Below are positions 48,944-57,783 of a DNA stretch of 64,000 nt, piece by piece. Each line of letters begins with the position of its first letter. Position 1 is the stretch's first letter. The notes under the pieces were generated by a model. The model saw only the letters and a list, made by a program, of their open reading frames with translations, had not been told where the DNA came from and did no database searches. Source of the DNA: Lacinutrix sp. C3R15 (lineage in GTDB: Bacteria > Bacteroidota > Bacteroidia > Flavobacteriales > Flavobacteriaceae); NCBI RefSeq assembly GCF_018860825.1, contig NZ_JAHKPZ010000030.1, positions 289-64,288 of the forward strand, given 5' to 3'. Position numbers and translations under genes: made by a program.

Positions 48944-49834
48944 ATGCTCTCTATTTTAATACCAACATACAATTACAACATAAGCGCACTTGTAAATGAA
49001 GTGTACTGTCAAATAAAAAAACTTGATGTTTCTTTTGAAATTTTATGTTATGACGATGGCTCTACAGATATAAACATTATCAATGCCAATAAAGAAATAA
49101 ATAAACTTGAAAACACAAAATACGTTTTACTTGAAAAAAATATTGGTAGAAGTGCTATACGAAACCGTTTAGCTAAAGACGCAAAGTCTGAATGGTTACT
49201 GTTTTTAGATGCAGATGTACTACCTAAAGACAATAATTTTATATCTACCTATTTTAAGTCTATTACCAAAACATCGCAAGTAATTTATGGAGGTATTTTA
49301 TATGATGAAAACAAACCAGGAAACAACCACTTGTTACGTTGGGTATATGGTAGACAACGTGAAGCATTGCCAACAGCAGAAAGAAAAAAAAATATTTATT
49401 TAAGCTTTTTAACGCTTAATTTTTTAATAAAAAAAGAGGTTTTTAATCTGGTTACTTTTGATGAAAAAATACCTAATTTAAGGCATGAAGACACCTTATT
49501 TTCTTACCATTTAAAATTAAAAAAAATTAAAGTAGAACATATTAAAAATCCTACATATCACTTAGGCTTAGAGAAAAGTAGTATGTTTTTAAAAAAATCA
49601 ATAGAATCTGTTGATGCTTTACATTTATTTTTAGAACAAAACCTAATACCAAAAAACTATACGCTAATTACAAGAGTTTTCTTTAAACTAAAAGGCTTAA
49701 AGCTGCATTATCTATTTGCTTTTATCTATAAAAACTTTAAAAGTAGTTTTGAAAAAAACTTACTTTCAAAAAAACCTTCGTTATACATTTTTGATTTATA
49801 TAGATTAAGCTACCTTTGTTTTTTATACACCTAG
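48944..49834 (+). CDS. family 2 glycosyltransferase
   Basis: The 296-aa GT-A enzyme begins MLSILIPTYNYN, with donor-site motif YDDGSTD and metal-binding DADV (LLFLDADVLPKD). A HEDTLFSYHL motif marks the acceptor side. It has no membrane helices and is probably cytoplasmic or peripheral. It is followed 3 nt later by a second GT2, and the two are likely one transcript. Confidence 0.88.
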   Translation: MLSILIPTYNYNISALVNEVYCQIKKLDVSFEILCYDDGSTDINIINANKEINKLENTKYVLLEKNIGRSAIRNRLAKDAKSEWLLFLDADVLPKDNNFISTYFKSITKTSQVIYGGILYDENKPGNNHLLRWVYGRQREALPTAERKKNIYLSFLTLNFLIKKEVFNLVTFDEKIPNLRHEDTLFSYHLKLKKIKVEHIKNPTYHLGLEKSSMFLKKSIESVDALHLFLEQNLIPKNYTLITRVFFKLKGLKLHYLFAFIYKNFKSSFEKNLLSKKPSLYIFDLYRLSYLCFLYT

Positions 49835-49837
49835 TAC

Positions 49838-50776
49838 ATGCCATTTTTTTCTATTATAACTCCATTATACAATAAAGAAAATTTCATTGTTAAAACAGTA
49901 CAAAGCGCTCTTAAACAAAACTTTAAAGACTTTGAACTTATTATAATTAATGATGGTTCTACAGACGCTAGTTTAGACCGTTTAAACACATTAACAGATT
50001 CTAGAATAAAGGTGTTTACCATTAAAAACCAAGGTGTTTCGTATGCAAGAAACTACGGAATTAAAAAAGCGAATGCAGACTATGTGGTTTTTTTAGATGC
50101 CGATGATTTATGGTTACCTAATCATTTAGAACAATTAAAAAAACTAGCAGAAGATTTTCCTGATTGTGGCTTATATGCAAATGCTTATGTAAAAAAAATG
50201 GGAGAAATTACTTTAGAATCGCATTATATAGATATTCCTAAAGCTTTTAATGGTATTGTTACCGATTATTTTAAATCTAGCTTATATAGCTGTATTGCAT
50301 GGACTTCTGCAGTAATGGTACCTAAAAACATTTTACAAGATTGTAATGGTTTTGATGAAAACATTACGCTAGGAGCTGGTGAAGACACTAATTTATGGAT
50401 TAAAATAGCATTGCATTACCCTGTAGCTTTTAATAGTAATGTAACAGCCATTTACAATTTACATGCAGAGAACAGAATATCTAATACCAATACCAATTTA
50501 AGAAATTTTATAAATCTTGATGTATATGAAGCAGCTGCAAAAAACAATGCTTCATTAAAAAAATATATAGATTTAAATAGGTTTTCTATTGCTTTACAAT
50601 ACAAACTTGCTGGTAATAAAAAGCAAATGCATTTTTTCTTAAAACATTTAAATAAAAATAATTTAAATGCAAAGCAGCGTTTTTTATTAGTCTGTAATAA
50701 AAGTGTTCTACTTTTTTTAATACAAATGCGAAATGTATTAAGAAAATTTCATATTAATTTAAGTCCTTTTAAATAA
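49838..50776 (+). CDS. family 2 glycosyltransferase
   Basis: The 312-aa GT-A enzyme has FSIITPLYNKENFI, NDGSTD, the DxD-like LDADDLW and a GAGEDTNLWIKIALH catalytic segment, matching the WfgS/WcaA type of O-antigen and exopolysaccharide transferases. The C-terminus has a short hydrophobic stretch. Its stop codon overlaps the convergent cupin gene by 18 bp. Confidence 0.88.
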   Translation: MPFFSIITPLYNKENFIVKTVQSALKQNFKDFELIIINDGSTDASLDRLNTLTDSRIKVFTIKNQGVSYARNYGIKKANADYVVFLDADDLWLPNHLEQLKKLAEDFPDCGLYANAYVKKMGEITLESHYIDIPKAFNGIVTDYFKSSLYSCIAWTSAVMVPKNILQDCNGFDENITLGAGEDTNLWIKIALHYPVAFNSNVTAIYNLHAENRISNTNTNLRNFINLDVYEAAAKNNASLKKYIDLNRFSIALQYKLAGNKKQMHFFLKHLNKNNLNAKQRFLLVCNKSVLLFLIQMRNVLRKFHINLSPFK

Positions 50777-51169
50777 CTCGAAATCTTTGTAATCACGTAT
50801 ATAATCGCTTTCGTCGTATTCTTTAGAAGCTAATACCAAGCATACAGATCCTGAAGAAAAATTATCTATTTCTCGCCAAATACCTGGAACAATTAACAAG
50901 CCTTTATTAGGTTTATTTAGCACAATTACTCGTTCGTTTTCACCATCTTTTAAATGCACCTCAAAGCTACCACTTAACGGAATTAAAAACTGGTATAAGT
51001 TTTTATGTGCATGACCTCCTCTGTAAGAATCACTTGGTACATCATATAAATAGTACACACGCTTAACAGCAAATGGTATGCAGTCTTTTTCTACTACAGC
51101 CAATTTACCACGTGTATCACTTACCGTTGGTACTTCTATAATTTTAACATCGTTTATGCTAGTTTTCAT
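50759..51169 (-). CDS. FdtA/QdtA/WxcM-type cupin (sugar 3,4-ketoisomerase family)
   Basis: The 136-aa single-domain cupin has DTRGKLAVVE, the metal-site motif RGGHAHKNLYQFLIPLSGSF and GLLIVPGIWREI. The family interconverts dTDP-4-keto-6-deoxyglucose and the 3-keto isomer, on the route to 3-amino-3,6-dideoxyhexoses. The DegT enzyme at 55674 could supply the next, aminotransfer step. It overlaps the GT4 gene by 11 bp, so they share a transcript. Confidence 0.85.
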   Translation of the reverse strand: MKTSINDVKIIEVPTVSDTRGKLAVVEKDCIPFAVKRVYYLYDVPSDSYRGGHAHKNLYQFLIPLSGSFEVHLKDGENERVIVLNKPNKGLLIVPGIWREIDNFSSGSVCLVLASKEYDESDYIRDYKDFELFKRT

Positions 51170-52274
51170 TTAAACTCTCTATTAATTTCTTCCAGTCTTT
51201 ACTTATATTTTCTACAGAAAATTTTTCTACACTTTTTTGGGCATTTCCTTTACAACGTAGGTAAAGTGCTTTGTCAAATATAAAACTATTCATTGCTTTC
51301 GCTAATGCTTTGGTGTCATAATTTTTTACTAACAACCCATTTTCATTATTTACAATTACTTCTTTAGGTCCAGAGGTACAATCTACAGAAATCACAGGAG
51401 TTGCTAATGCTAAAGATTCTGGTATTACCATAGGAAACCCTTCATGTCTGCTAGTAAGCATAGTAAACATTGCTTTTTTAACGTAAGGATAAGGGTTTGT
51501 GGTAAAACCTTTAAAAATAACATCTTGCTCTAAGCCTAAGGTTTTTGTGTATTGCACTATTGTTGCATAATCTTCACCATTACCTAAAATTAACAATTTA
51601 ATATTTTGTTTTGGTAATTCAGATTCTTTATACGAGTTTAATAGCAAAGTTAAATTTTTATGCTGATCATCTATTCTTCCGTAGAAAATAATATATTTTT
51701 CAAATTCATTTTCAAAACCACTAGTCGCTAAAGCCTTATTTTTTATCTCTTTAAAATCAAATGCATTGTAAATAGTATGCATTTTCTTTATTTGAAATTC
51801 CTTTTTAAACCGTTGACTTATCTCTTTTGAAACAGCTGTAAAAGTTTCATTTTTATACAAGAAAATATTTAGCCATTTGTAAGGTGTAAATGTTTTTTCC
51901 TGTACATAATTATGAAGCACATAAATAACAGGAATACTGTTGTACAAATATTTACTAAATACAAATTCTCTGTATGCTAAAACGCGATATCTATTATCGA
52001 TAACACATTCAAAGTCATGTGCTTTTAGGTATTTTTTTAAGTTTTTAAACTTTTGAAGTTTAACCAAAAAAGAATTGCTTTTGCTTGTAAGCTCTCCTAA
52101 GTTATATAATGTTCCAGAATATTGGTATTCTACTTCAGGTAATATAGTTACCACATGCACCTCGTAACCTAAATCATACAAAATATTAGTAAGTGTTGCC
52201 GAAGATTTTTCTGCTCCACCTTTATCTAATGAAGAAGTAACTACACAAATCTTTTTTTTATTGTTATTTTGCAA
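51159..52274 (-). CDS. family 4 glycosyltransferase
   Basis: The product is about 371 aa. The GT-B features KKKICVVTSSLDKGGAEKSSATL (N-terminal Rossmann), IIFYGRIDDQHKNL, the catalytic region SRHEGFPMVIPESLALATPVI and a TSGPKEVI motif are typical of GT4. The start is placed at TTG 52274: the only in-frame ATG (52334) lies upstream of the predicted promoter box and inside the divergent gene. It feeds into the overlapping cupin gene. Confidence 0.85.
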   Translation of the reverse strand: MQNNNKKKICVVTSSLDKGGAEKSSATLTNILYDLGYEVHVVTILPEVEYQYSGTLYNLGELTSKSNSFLVKLQKFKNLKKYLKAHDFECVIDNRYRVLAYREFVFSKYLYNSIPVIYVLHNYVQEKTFTPYKWLNIFLYKNETFTAVSKEISQRFKKEFQIKKMHTIYNAFDFKEIKNKALATSGFENEFEKYIIFYGRIDDQHKNLTLLLNSYKESELPKQNIKLLILGNGEDYATIVQYTKTLGLEQDVIFKGFTTNPYPYVKKAMFTMLTSRHEGFPMVIPESLALATPVISVDCTSGPKEVIVNNENGLLVKNYDTKALAKAMNSFIFDKALYLRCKGNAQKSVEKFSVENISKDWKKLIESLNEN

Positions 52275-52293
52275 GAGATTATATATTAGAAAC

Positions 52294-52301
52294 CAAATAT
52301 A
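52294..52301 (-). promoter_or_regulatory. predicted -7 box for the GT4-cupin transcript
   Basis: TATATTTG on the minus strand, 19 nt before the TTG at 52274 and 4 nt from the divergent ATG at 52306. It supports the later start for the GT4 gene. Confidence 0.4.
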
Positions 52302-52305
52302 GTAA

Positions 52306-53448
52306 ATGAAAATCTTATTATTAGGAGAATACAATTCTTCACACTATACTTTAAAAGAAGGTTTACAAAAACTTGGGCACGAAGTACTGGTTGTAGGCCA
52401 TGGAGATGGTTTTAAAAAAAGAAAAGTTGATATAGCTTACAAATTAAAATATACCGATGGTTTATTTGGCAAATTAAGAACCGTTTTATACAATATTTTT
52501 GGCTTTGATATTACTTCTTTTAGTGTGAGGAGACAATTTAACAGTTTTAAATCTCAATTAACAGGGTTTGATATTGTGCAATTAATTAATGAATCTTCTT
52601 TTGGCACTATACCTAAAATAGAAAAAGAACTTTTAGATTATATTTTTAAAAATAATAAAAGCGTTTTTTTACTTTCCTGTGGTACAGATTATGTTAGTGT
52701 AAAATATGCGCATGATAAAAAGTTTAGATATGATATACTTACACCATATTTTAATCATAAAGGCAACACAAAAGACTTTTGGCATGCTTTAATGTACTTA
52801 ACTCCTCCTTTTAAAGAACTACATGAATATGTGTATAAAAACATAAAAGGTGTTCTTGCCAGCGATTTAGATTACCATATTCCTTTATTAGAAAATAAAA
52901 AATATTTAGGAATGATGCCAAACCCTATAAATTTAGATAAGCTAGATTATATAGATTTAAACGTAACTGAAAAAATTATAATTTTTCATGGCATTAATGA
53001 AAACAACTACTATAAAAAAGGAAATGATATTTTTGAAGATGCTCTAGCAATTGTAAAAGAAAAGCATGCCGATAAAATAGAAATTATTACAGTAAGAAGT
53101 TTGCCTTACGCAGAATACATAAAAGCTTTTGATAAAGCCCACATTTTACTAGATCAAGTATTTGCATATGATCAAGGTTTTAATGCATTGGAAGCTATGG
53201 CAAAAGGAAAAGTAGTATTTACTGGAGCTGAGCAAGAATGGTTAGATTATTACCAAATTGAAGAAGACACTATTGCTATTAACGCTTTACCTGATGCTAA
53301 AAAAATTGCTAAAAAACTAGAATGGCTCATCTTGCATCCTGAAAAAATCAAAGAAATATCAAGAAATGCTAGAGCTTTTATTGAAAAAGAACACCACTAC
53401 ATAGATGTAGCTAAAATGTATTTAGAAAAATGGCAATCTAAACTCTAG
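52306..53448 (+). CDS. glycosyltransferase, GT-B fold (GT1/GT4-like)
   Basis: The 380-aa product begins MKILLLGEYNSSHYTLKEGLQKLGHEV, a GT-B N-terminal strand-helix unit. A C-terminal nucleotide-sugar domain has IIIFHGINENNYYKKGND, ILLDQVFAYDQGFNALEAMAKGKVV (E-x7-E-like catalytic segment). No membrane segment is seen. It is single on the plus strand and its stop overlaps the convergent PhyH gene by 11 bp. Confidence 0.82.
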   Translation: MKILLLGEYNSSHYTLKEGLQKLGHEVLVVGHGDGFKKRKVDIAYKLKYTDGLFGKLRTVLYNIFGFDITSFSVRRQFNSFKSQLTGFDIVQLINESSFGTIPKIEKELLDYIFKNNKSVFLLSCGTDYVSVKYAHDKKFRYDILTPYFNHKGNTKDFWHALMYLTPPFKELHEYVYKNIKGVLASDLDYHIPLLENKKYLGMMPNPINLDKLDYIDLNVTEKIIIFHGINENNYYKKGNDIFEDALAIVKEKHADKIEIITVRSLPYAEYIKAFDKAHILLDQVFAYDQGFNALEAMAKGKVVFTGAEQEWLDYYQIEEDTIAINALPDAKKIAKKLEWLILHPEKIKEISRNARAFIEKEHHYIDVAKMYLEKWQSKL

Positions 53449-54268
53449 GAAAACGTAACTCTAAAGATACTCTTGTAATATCTTTATTATTATTCACTGC
53501 TGCTCCATGTATTAAAAAAGGTGTAAAAATTAAAGCTTCTCCTTGTTTAGGATTAGGTCTTATCATTTTAATACTGCCTTTATTGGTTTCTAGAATACAA
53601 GGCACATAATAAATGTTTCCGTTGATTTCTGCGCCTTTACTTTCTGTTCTTAATATTTCATTTTCTGGTATTAAATGACTTCCTGGAAAAACAGGTAATG
53701 ATGCGTTTTCATTACAACCTACAATTGGCACCCAAACATTAATAATGTCTTCCCAATAGCTTAAATAACCATCTCTGTGTGGCGGATTAATATCTAATGA
53801 ATTTGGCCTACTTATTCGTATTTGTATATGCGATTTTTGTAACTCTTCTACCCAAGATGTTAAAGTATATCCTAAAATATTTCCAAAACGCTCTGCCAAT
53901 GCATCTATATTAAAATCAAAATCTTTGTTTTCTAGATTTCTGGTAATATCAATAACTTGATTATGTAGTTGGTCTGTATTAACAACTTGGTGGTATTTTT
54001 CTAAGGTAAAATCCTTTTCGTTAAAAGGAATATTATTGGCTTTAATAGCATTAACAATTTTTTGGGTTAATGATTTTTTTAAACGCTCAAATTCATCATT
54101 TATAAAAGCACTAACAACTTTATAACCTTGTTTTTCCCATGGCATTTTAGACAAAACACTATTTGTTTTATTATAAAGCAATTCTTCTTTTCCCCAGAAA
54201 AAATCTCCTTTAACCTTAAACGCATAAGGTGTGTTATCTAAATATATATTACACGTTTTTGTTTTCAT
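53438..54268 (-). CDS. phytanoyl-CoA dioxygenase (PhyH) family oxygenase
   Basis: The 276-aa product belongs to the Fe(II)/2-oxoglutarate-dependent PhyH family. The facial triad is visible as PPHRDGY (His, Asp) and the later FLIHGAAVNNN (His), followed by the 2-oxoglutarate-binding Arg in ITRVSLELRF; NVWVPIVGC and FPGSHL are typical. Within a polysaccharide operon it may hydroxylate a sugar or lipid intermediate, which is inference. It starts 6 nt after the flippase gene. Confidence 0.82.
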   Translation of the reverse strand: MKTKTCNIYLDNTPYAFKVKGDFFWGKEELLYNKTNSVLSKMPWEKQGYKVVSAFINDEFERLKKSLTQKIVNAIKANNIPFNEKDFTLEKYHQVVNTDQLHNQVIDITRNLENKDFDFNIDALAERFGNILGYTLTSWVEELQKSHIQIRISRPNSLDINPPHRDGYLSYWEDIINVWVPIVGCNENASLPVFPGSHLIPENEILRTESKGAEINGNIYYVPCILETNKGSIKMIRPNPKQGEALIFTPFLIHGAAVNNNKDITRVSLELRFPRV

Positions 54269-54274
54269 TTTTTT

Positions 54275-55591
54275 TTATTCGTTAAATTCTTTATCACTAT
54301 CGTCTGGTAAAACACCAAATAACGAAGAGCTAAAGATTAATAAAATTACAGCATAATAAATTACATAGTTTACAAAATGTGCAATTACGGCTCCTTTAAC
54401 ACCAAATAAATCTATAAAATAAATACTAGCTAAGTACATTAAAAGTACCGAGAAAGCTTCAGTAATAATATAATGCCAAAACATATTTTTTGCTAAAAAC
54501 TGGTAAGAAATCACTATAGATAATACTTTTACAAAATCGCCTAATAATTGCCAAAAAAACAAATCTTCAACAGGTTTAAATTCTGCTGTAAAAACAATGG
54601 TAACAATATAAGATCTTAACAAATAGATAACGATTAAGCCAGTTGCAAAAACAGGAATTATCGTTTTATAAAACCCAAAAACTTCTTTTCTAAATTCTTT
54701 AACATTATCTATTTCAGACAAACGAGGCAAAATATATAAGGTTAACAAAGAACTTACAAACATTAAATAATATTTTGAAATTCTATTCATAGCTTCCCAA
54801 AAACCTGCTGCTTGGTGACTAACATTATCTATAATATAAGTACGAATTACAATTGCTACTATAGGCAAAACAATTGCCGAAAACAATGCCATTATAGAAT
54901 AAGAACTTAATTTTTTAATAGAAGAAAATCTAACATTTTTTACCTTAATTAATGGTACTAGACTACGTTGGTTAGAAATACCAACTAATGTTATTAGTAA
55001 AATTAAAGACTCTACTATTACTATTGCTATAAGCGCTCCATCTATTTTATTTAACCAAATTAAAAGTACAGTTACAATAGCTCCTAAGGTTTGGCCTATA
55101 ATGCTTATTATGAGTATTATTTTATATTTTGAAAAACCATTTAAAATAGAAAACAAAAACATATTTAACGTATAAAACGGTAAAGTAATAGCAAATATTT
55201 TTACTACATACGCATAGTCATTATATACAGGAAACAGATAATTATTAATGTTTTGTGCATTAAAATAGCAAAAAAAGGATACTAGAAAAGTAGAAATAAA
55301 ACCTAAATAAAAAGCTGTAGATAAAGTTCTACTTAATTCTAAAGTTTTGTTTTTAAATTCTGCTATATATTTTACAACACCGTTATAAAGCCCAAGTATA
55401 GAAACAGATTGTGCAGAACGCAAAAAATCACGCATATTACCAATTAAAGCCATTCCTTCTGCACCAATAAAATATGCAATAGCTTTAGAGGTTAAAAAAC
55501 CTGTAATTATTTTAGTTATTACTGCAACAGAATTTAGTGAAGCAACTTTAAATAAAACATTATTATTTATATACTTTAATAAACTTCTCAT
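54275..55591 (-). CDS. polysaccharide flippase (Wzx/MATE-like)
   Basis: The 438-aa integral membrane protein has about twelve hydrophobic segments. It is in the MVF/oligosaccharide flippase group (KAIAYFIGAEGMALIGNMRDFL, ISNQRSLVPLI, YILPRLSEI) that moves lipid-linked glycan units across the inner membrane. It is separated from the upstream DegT gene by 82 nt and is followed closely by the PhyH gene. Confidence 0.88.
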   Translation of the reverse strand: MRSLLKYINNNVLFKVASLNSVAVITKIITGFLTSKAIAYFIGAEGMALIGNMRDFLRSAQSVSILGLYNGVVKYIAEFKNKTLELSRTLSTAFYLGFISTFLVSFFCYFNAQNINNYLFPVYNDYAYVVKIFAITLPFYTLNMFLFSILNGFSKYKIILIISIIGQTLGAIVTVLLIWLNKIDGALIAIVIVESLILLITLVGISNQRSLVPLIKVKNVRFSSIKKLSSYSIMALFSAIVLPIVAIVIRTYIIDNVSHQAAGFWEAMNRISKYYLMFVSSLLTLYILPRLSEIDNVKEFRKEVFGFYKTIIPVFATGLIVIYLLRSYIVTIVFTAEFKPVEDLFFWQLLGDFVKVLSIVISYQFLAKNMFWHYIITEAFSVLLMYLASIYFIDLFGVKGAVIAHFVNYVIYYAVILLIFSSSLFGVLPDDSDKEFNE

Positions 55592-55673
55592 CTGTTTAAG
55601 TAAAATGTTTTTTTATGCACAGATTTTTCACAAAATTTATTTGTAACCCAAAAAGTAGCTGTTTTTTTTTCAA

Positions 55674-56774
55674 TTAATATGTGTTAATAATTTGTATGAT
55701 TTGGGTAATTTCCTGCGTTGTAATAACAGGACTAATAGGTAGGCTTACAATGTTTTTATGAATTAGCTCTGTTATTGGTAATTTTAAAGATTTAAAATCC
55801 TTTAATGCTTCTTGCTTATGAGGAGCAACGGGATAATGTATTAGTGTTTCTATTTCATGCGTGTTTAAATAATTAATAAAACCTGTTCTATCATCTACTA
55901 AGATAACAAAAAGATGAAAAACATGGTTCTTTGAGTTATTATAAAACGGAAGTGTTACTTTTTTATTCTTTATTTCTGAAATAAAACGTTTTGCTACTTC
56001 TCGACGTTTTGCATTGTCTTCATCTAATTTTTGAAGTTTAATATTTAAAAAAGCTGCTTGTATTTCGTCTAGTCTATTGTTAAAACCTACACTATCATGC
56101 ATGTATTTTTTTGAAGAACCATAGTTTCTTAACTTCTTAATTACTTTAGCAAGAGCATCATTATTTGTAGTTATAGCTCCTCCATCTCCTAAAGCACCAA
56201 GATTTTTGGCTGGATAAAAACTAAATGCTGCTGCATCACCAAGGTTACCCGCTTTTTTATTGGTTTTATATATTGCTCCATGGGCTTGTGCTGCATCTTC
56301 AATAACTAATAAGTTATGCTTTTTTGCAAAGCTATTAATACTACTCATATCTGCTATTTGACCATACAAATGTACTGCTAGAATAGCTTTTGTTTTTGCT
56401 GTAATGTGTTTTTCAATTTCTGAAGTTGCAATATTGTAAGTGGTTAATTCTGGCTCTACAAAAACAGGTTTTAATCCTGCGTGAATTACTGCAAAAAAGC
56501 TAGCAATAAAAGTATTTGCAGGAACTATAATTTCATCGTTTTCTTTTAATACACCAAGTTCTTTATAGGCTTTAAAAATTAAAATTAAGGCATCTAAGCC
56601 ATTACTTACACCAATACAATGCTTGGTGCCACAAAAATTAGCATAATTGGTTTCAAAAGCAGCAACTTGGTTTCCAAGAATATAATGACCAGAATTTAAA
56701 AATTGCTGAAACTGTTCATGAAACTGGGTTTCAAAACGAGCGTTAATTTTATGTAAGTCTAGAAATTTAATCAT
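55674..56774 (-). CDS. DegT/DnrJ/EryC1/StrS aminotransferase
   Basis: The 366-aa PLP-dependent sugar aminotransferase transfers an amino group to a nucleotide-linked ketosugar. The PLP lysine lies in [20 protein letters not shown]. Other family motifs are [64 protein letters not shown] and [10 protein letters not shown]. With the FdtA-type cupin at 50759 it could make a dTDP-3-amino-3,6-dideoxyhexose. It overlaps the FemAB-like gene by 4 bp. Confidence 0.92.
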   Translation of the reverse strand: MIKFLDLHKINARFETQFHEQFQQFLNSGHYILGNQVAAFETNYANFCGTKHCIGVSNGLDALILIFKAYKELGVLKENDEIIVPANTFIASFFAVIHAGLKPVFVEPELTTYNIATSEIEKHITAKTKAILAVHLYGQIADMSSINSFAKKHNLLVIEDAAQAHGAIYKTNKKAGNLGDAAAFSFYPAKNLGALGDGGAITTNNDALAKVIKKLRNYGSSKKYMHDSVGFNNRLDEIQAAFLNIKLQKLDEDNAKRREVAKRFISEIKNKKVTLPFYNNSKNHVFHLFVILVDDRTGFINYLNTHEIETLIHYPVAPHKQEALKDFKSLKLPITELIHKNIVSLPISPVITTQEITQIIQIINTY

Positions 56775-57772
56775 TTAAAAACTTGATTTAAATTGCTGTA
56801 AGAATTTGTGCTTATTTTATATGTTTTTTGAGGCATTAATTTCGCACCAAAACTCTCTTTCCAGTACGTTAATCCTAAATCTATTTTTAAGCTTTTATCT
56901 GTTGCAGAGCTTCCAAAACTAACATACTTTTTAGTTGCATATTTTTTAATAATATAATGGAAAAGATAATCTAAAGCTCCTGTTTCATCTCTTTCTTCAT
57001 CTCCAGAACTATATTGAAAATGCGCTACGTTTTTAGTAATAAACATAACAACTCCAGCTTTTACAACCGAATTAATACTTGCCGAAAAGAATTTAATGTT
57101 TTCAGGAAAGTGTTGCATTAATTGTTTTATTTCTTTAATAGTATGTACAGGTTTTACTTGAAATTTAGTCTCTAGATTTACGGTTAAAATATCTTTCCAA
57201 AAATATTCTAATCCTTCGTTACCAATCGTAATTTGACTGTTTTCTGCTATTGTTATTGCTCTTTTTCTATTTCTATTTGGCTTGTAGTTTTGTAAATCAT
57301 CTATAACATAATAACTGTTTAAAGCCTCTACTTCTGCCCTTAAAGCTGTTACCACATAATCAAATTCTGCGTGTAAATTATTATGATATATATAAGGCAA
57401 TTCTTTTATATATAGCCATTTTACAGAATTGTTTTTTAAGAACTCTAATACTTGTTTAAATGCTAAAATATAATCTTGACTTCGCATTTTTTTTGAAACA
57501 ATAAGTCCTCCATAACTTAAACCTTGATGTGAAAAAACATTTTCATTTGTGATATTTGCTGGCAAAACAGCTATTAACTTTTCATTTTTAAAAATCAATA
57601 AGGAATAATCTTCAAATCTATCTTGATGATATTCCATAAAATCTCTTTGAAATAAGAACGTAGCATTTTTAGCTTTGGCAACAAAGTTGTTCCAAAGTGC
57701 TTTATTTTCTGGACTATATTTATGGACTATAAAACTAATTTGATTTCTTTTTATAAGGCTGAAAGTACTAAT
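56771..57772 (-). CDS. FemAB-like/GNAT-fold acyl(aminoacyl)transferase with non-standard start
   Basis: From ATG 57637 the protein is 288 aa: [51 protein letters not shown] and a C-terminal [11 protein letters not shown] are typical of FemAB-like ligases in glycan clusters. The frame stays open upstream for 49 more codons and reads like family N-terminus ([23 protein letters not shown]), but contains no ATG, GTG or TTG. I place the start at ATT 57772 as the least bad choice; with standard codons only it begins at 57637. It overlaps degT, so it may add an amino acid or acyl group to the amino sugar. Confidence 0.65.
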   Translation of the reverse strand: MSTFSLIKRNQISFIVHKYSPENKALWNNFVAKAKNATFLFQRDFMEYHQDRFEDYSLLIFKNEKLIAVLPANITNENVFSHQGLSYGGLIVSKKMRSQDYILAFKQVLEFLKNNSVKWLYIKELPYIYHNNLHAEFDYVVTALRAEVEALNSYYVIDDLQNYKPNRNRKRAITIAENSQITIGNEGLEYFWKDILTVNLETKFQVKPVHTIKEIKQLMQHFPENIKFFSASINSVVKAGVVMFITKNVAHFQYSSGDEERDETGALDYLFHYIIKKYATKKYVSFGSSATDKSLKIDLGLTYWKESFGAKLMPQKTYKISTNSYSNLNQVFK

Positions 57773-57783
57773 TTTATTAGTAT

